Source of the DNA: an uncultured Clostridia bacterium
Lineage (GTDB): Bacteria > Bacillota > Clostridia > Lachnospirales > CAG-274
DNA: 64,000 bases
Direction of reading: 5' to 3'
NCBI GenBank assembly: GCA_947630725.1
Contig: CANRIS010000013.1
Coordinates: 1 to 64,000, forward strand
The position numbers were made by a program, and so were the translations under genes. Positions 62,526 through 64,000 of the stretch are shown piece by piece (position 1 is the stretch's first letter; each line of letters opens with the position of its first letter). The notes beneath the pieces are model-generated. The model was not told the DNA's origin and ran no database searches. It saw nothing but the letters and a program-made list of their open reading frames with translations.

Positions 62526-62870
62526 CGCGTGTCGAAAATTCGACACGCTTTCATCAAAATGCAGTCGCATTTTGATGAGACCAAATGTGCGTGCCGGACA
62601 AGGTAAGCGACTTCATTTGGATAAAGGAATATAAATTTCAATTTGTTCCAAAAACTTCGTTTTTTCTCAAATTGAAATTTATTCCTCTGGCATCGGAAGA
62701 AAATCCGAACGCCTGAGCGTGAGCGAAAGGCGGCGTTTGCCGTAGGCAAACGTGCTGAGGGGCGGGCAAAGCTCACGTTCAGTGCTTTTCCTTTCGGAAA
62801 AGTTGCCCTTCGGGCAATCCGACATCTTTCGGACACTACCTGCGGATTAAAGTCTGCGACGCAGCATATA
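62526..62870. repeat. hairpin-rich repeat region, contains copy B of the window-start repeat
   Basis: Positions 62527-62604 match the reverse complement of 4-80. A chain of further hairpins follows: CCAAATG/CATTTGG (62581-62620), AAATTTCAATTTG/CAAATTGAAATTT (about 62633-62680), CGTTTGCC/GGCAAACG (62734-62752), CTTTTCC/GGAAAAG (62785-62802) and TTGCCC/GGGCAA (62803-62817). No plausible gene overlaps. It fills most of the gene-free stretch 62446-63023; nothing else is seen there. Confidence 0.75.
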
Positions 62871-63023
62871 ATATTTTTGTTAAATATTTTTCTTATTATA
62901 AATAAATTTACTCTTTTGACGGCTTGAAATCTGGGATTATTGTTGTACAAAGTTTTTGCTTTTTAAATATAAACAATAATATAAAAGCCCCTGTTTTTTT
63001 CTTGCCGTTAACAGGCGGTATGG

Positions 63024-64000
63024 TTATTCTTTTAACTGTGCCTGCACAAATTCGTTATATTTGTCGGTATAGCCGTATCTTTGAATTATGCTGAATTCTT
63101 CCGTGCTGCCGTGCATAAGGTTGAGTATGGCGTTTTCGTCAAGAGAGGTTATGCTGCGGAATCTGTCGATAATATCCTGCGCCATTGAGTCTATCCTTTT
63201 TTGGCTTTCATCGGGGTCATCGCAGAGATATTCGCAGAAACGAAGATACATAATTGTCGTTCTGTACGCATCGTCAAGCTCCACCACATAGTTCTGCTTT
63301 TCTGATGTGTCGGAGATACCGAGCCATTTTTCATAATATTCCTTTGCCTTTTCATCGTTAAAAAAGCTGTTCTCTATATCGCCCAATGTATAGCTTGCGG
63401 CGATTTCGTCAATATCCTCCTTAAACGAAAGCCTGAAATCCTCAGCAGTGTTTTTCTCCGTTCTGTAAAGCCTTATCATAGTGGCTATGGCCTGCTGCCT
63501 CTGATAGTTGAACCAAGGCGAGAACTTTCCCTCGCCTGTGCCTGTCATTATGGCAAGCCCCGAATCCGCCTTTATGCCGCTTATTCTGTATATGCTTTCC
63601 TTTGCCCAGTCGGCAAAATATCCCTCGTCAATATATGGCTGCACAGTCTCTACGGTGTGATCCACTTCAAGAACCTTTGCAAGATTGCACAGCATAACGG
63701 CTGCCTCCTGTCTTGTTATGAGCTCATCGGGGGCGAACCTGCCCTCTCCTCTGCCGCTCACTATGCCCAGATTATACGCCCTTGATACATCGGGATCGTT
63801 TACATCCACAAAGGGAGATGTCGGATTTTCGTTTTCGCCCTGCCATATATATCCTCCGCCCGACTTTACAAAATACGTCTGAGCCGCAAGACGGCAAAAT
63901 TCAAGCCTTGTTATTTTTTCTCTGTAGCTTCCACGAAGGCTGTCGGGTACAATATTTGCGTCTATGGCGCTCTGTATCTCGTTTGCCGCCCAGCTGTCAC
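63024..64000 (-). CDS. S-layer-homology-domain protein, 3' part (runs off the window)
   Basis: The frame stays open from the stop at 63024 to the window edge, so the N-terminus and start codon lie outside. Visible are at least two and probably three SLH repeats: an SLH with ITRLEFCRLAAQTYF, one with ELITRQEAAVMLCNLAKVL preceded by NLGIVSGRGEGRFAP, and a third degenerate unit with GTGEGKFSPWFNYQRQQAIATMIRLY. A roughly 140-residue acidic C-terminal domain of unknown type follows. SLH domains bind secondary wall polymers, so this is a surface protein. A GTG at 63809 is internal. Confidence 0.85.
   Translation of the reverse strand, partial: DSWAANEIQSAIDANIVPDSLRGSYREKITRLEFCRLAAQTYFVKSGGGYIWQGENENPTSPFVDVNDPDVSRAYNLGIVSGRGEGRFAPDELITRQEAAVMLCNLAKVLEVDHTVETVQPYIDEGYFADWAKESIYRISGIKADSGLAIMTGTGEGKFSPWFNYQRQQAIATMIRLYRTEKNTAEDFRLSFKEDIDEIAASYTLGDIENSFFNDEKAKEYYEKWLGISDTSEKQNYVVELDDAYRTTIMYLRFCEYLCDDPDESQKRIDSMAQDIIDRFRSITSLDENAILNLMHGSTEEFSIIQRYGYTDKYNEFVQAQLKE

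Noticed and set aside
62513..62950. A 145-codon minus-strand frame across the hairpin repeat region
   Set aside because: The DNA is a chain of palindromes and the translation shows no domain; no ribosome site.

Overview
The window reads as chromosome of an endospore-forming member of the Clostridia (Firmicutes), probably an uncultured gut or rumen plant-fibre degrader. The evidence is spoIIE and a GerMN protein, a SCIFF peptide with its radical SAM maturase, two T-box leaders, single-chain glycyl-tRNA synthetase, pyruvate phosphate dikinase, S-layer-homology and stalk-domain surface proteins, and two secreted pectate lyases, one with a dockerin. Most genes use ATA heavily for Ile and AGA/AGG for Arg. 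No tRNA or rRNA gene, prophage, complete insertion sequence or CRISPR array was seen.

Layout. 0.1-5.1 kb: mnmE-mnmG (tRNA wobble-U modification) and malQ. 5.3-6.4 kb: a highly expressed-looking stalk-domain secreted protein. 6.6-12.8 kb: a folate operon (folD, a membrane sensor with a degenerate GGDEF domain, folC, an HD phosphohydrolase, folP, a folB-folK fusion) without folE. 12.8-14.8 kb: leuA behind a T-box with a CTC (Leu) specifier. 14.8-20.9 kb: an accessory pectin island with two related pectate lyases, a small-RNA-like locus between them, a dockerin on the second lyase, a cohesin-like secreted protein and a 49-residue peptide. 21-27.5 kb: DUF362, ArsC/Spx-like protein, bioY, DUF378, M16 peptidase, NADPH-glutamate synthase and a CobD-like aminotransferase. 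27.7-33.5 kb: spoIIE-tilS-ftsH. 33.6-37.1 kb: a two-component system with GerMN and ComEA-like proteins. 37.2-49.4 kb: D,D-carboxypeptidase, MATE exporter, IMP dehydrogenase, acyltransferase, ispE, LysR/HAD pair, YgjP-like protease, mnmA, lipoprotein, DUF951 and MscS. 49.6-53.6 kb: a Re-citrate-synthase-like enzyme, YoaK-like membrane protein, two GNATs, FluC and a TfoX-N protein. 53.7-57.6 kb: SCIFF operon with an Orn/Lys/Arg decarboxylase, and recU. 57.7-62.5 kb: glycine T-box, glyS, a large structured RNA leader and ppdK. 62.5-64 kb: a hairpin-rich repeat and the 3' part of an SLH-domain gene running off the window.

The strongest unusual signals are outside ordinary genes. (1) A roughly 285-nt RNA-like region before ppdK starts at a promoter and folds into a closed four-way junction plus a second domain. 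(2) A cloverleaf repeat occurs twice (22.5 and 56.6 kb), and all three arms differ by compensating changes. (3) The SCIFF peptide has Ser where the cross-linking Cys is expected. (4) A dockerin-bearing lyase is followed directly by a cohesin-like protein. (5) A promoter-driven small RNA with duplicated terminators lies between the lyases. Four tRNA-modification genes (mnmE, mnmG, mnmA, tilS) are present; TilS makes the lysidine tRNA that reads AUA, the favoured Ile codon here.
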